A DNA stretch of 64,000 nt from Actinostola sp. cb2023 (taxonomy: Eukaryota > Cnidaria > Anthozoa > Actiniaria > Actinostolidae): positions 124,001 through 188,000 of the forward strand of contig JAUJYZ010000177.1 of assembly GCA_033675265.1 (NCBI GenBank). Reading direction: 5' to 3'. Positions within the stretch are counted from its first letter, which is position 1; each line of letters begins with the position of its first letter. The translations under genes were made by a program, and so were the position numbers. Below, piece after piece: positions 63,353 to 64,000 of this stretch. A model generated the notes under the pieces. The model had not been told where the DNA came from. It did not search any database and saw only the letters and a program-made list of their open reading frames with translations.

Positions 63353-63372
63353 GGGGCGGATCCAGGATTTTG
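63353..63372. mobile_element. isolated hAT-like terminus
   Basis: AGGGGCGGATCCAGGATTTT, the same end as the 50366-51196 element, with no partner seen in the window. Confidence 0.6.
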
Positions 63373-63498
63373 CCAAGGGGGGTTCGATCGATATGAGGAA
63401 CTTGTGTCAGGTCTTACAACCCGTAAGTCAAATCGGAAGATTGTGACGGGAAAAGTAGTGGTAATTGAAATCGGACCTTTTTGCCCCGGTCTCACGCT

Positions 63499-64000
63499 GA
63501 CCATGGTACCATGGTTTTTCACGGTCAACCATGGTCAACCATGGTTGACTATGCCTTGACCATGGTGGCTGACCATGGTGATTTGAACATGCTGACCATG
63601 GTACACGGTCAACCATGGTCAACTATTCAGAACTTTTAATTTGTTTGCTAAAGTATCACAAATACATTTGTATGAATGTAAAATTGGTTTATCAGTCCAA
63701 TTTGAACAAAAATAAATTATTTTAAGTAAGATTTGCATTTATGCTGTATGATTATTGCCAACCATGTTGAAACATGGTAGACCATGGTCACACTAAAAAT
63801 ACACAGTATTCTACTGAAATACCATAAATACATTTGTATGAATGTAAAATTGTTTAAATTTAACAAGTCAAAGTTAAACAAAAACAATAATTATTATTTT
63901 AAGTAAGATTGGCGTTTTTGCTGTATGATCATCGTAGACCATGTTGAAACATGGTAGACCATGGTCACACTAAAAATACACAGTATTCTACTGAAATACC
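63499..64000. repeat. ACCATGGT-rich array and about 188-bp tandem repeat, cut by the window end
   Basis: About a dozen CCATGGT/ACCATGG palindromes lie in 63500-63630 (ACGGTCAACCATGGTCAACC). A unit with ACATTTGTATGAATGTAAAA, TTTTAAGTAAGATT and CATGTTGAAACATGGTAGAC follows twice (about 63660 and 63830). Confidence 0.9.

Overview
This 64 kb window is nuclear DNA of an animal. The genes are split into many short exons with GT-AG introns, CDS-sized ORFs are rare, and each recognisable protein reassembles only by splicing. The gene set (Pol I subunit, gamma-tubulin, mitochondrial citrate carrier, HOP2, ribosomal protein eL43, a RETREG/FAM134 ER-phagy receptor) is metazoan. No vertebrate repeat family was recognised. 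The repeat style (foldback elements, tRNA-derived SINEs, decayed non-LTR reverse transcriptase, pogo-, hAT- and TTAA-like short elements) suggests an invertebrate, perhaps a sponge, cnidarian or other marine lineage. I cannot fix the phylum from sequence alone.

Layout. (1) 1-24.3 kb, minus strand: POLR1B, 27 exons from the start codon at 24303 down to 1733. The catalytic C-terminal quarter lies off the left edge. (2) 25.0-36.4 kb, plus: gamma-tubulin, 18 exons, complete (464 aa), head-to-head with POLR1B. (3) 37.9-43.9 kb, plus: SLC25A1-type citrate carrier, 6 exons (324 aa). (4) 45.9-51.6 kb, minus: PSMC3IP/HOP2, 11 exons (212 aa). (5) 51.8-54.1 kb, plus: RPL37A (eL43), 4 exons (92 aa), only about 240 bp from the HOP2 start. 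(6) 55.5-59.6 kb, minus: RETREG family protein, 8 exons (474 aa). (7) 59.6-64 kb: no gene recognised, only repeats. For the five complete genes and for the visible part of POLR1B, summed exon lengths are exact multiples of three, which supports the splice calls.

The genes are ordinary housekeeping and meiotic genes and do not form a pathway. The unusual content is in the introns and spacers. More than twenty-five inverted-repeat (foldback) elements occur, from 60 bp hairpins to a 2.7 kb near-perfect palindrome, several nested in one another. A short palindromic motif, GGGCTTCCTGTGG with its reverse complement, recurs about twenty times, usually paired as a hairpin, and also forms both ends of a 3.7 kb inverted-repeat unit holding a decayed reverse transcriptase. 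Other notable points are a 3'-half-exon tandem quadruplication in gamma-tubulin, a TTAA-flanked element whose empty site is preserved in the opposite palindrome arm, an element inserted into a POLR1B splice donor, and a GC-AG intron.
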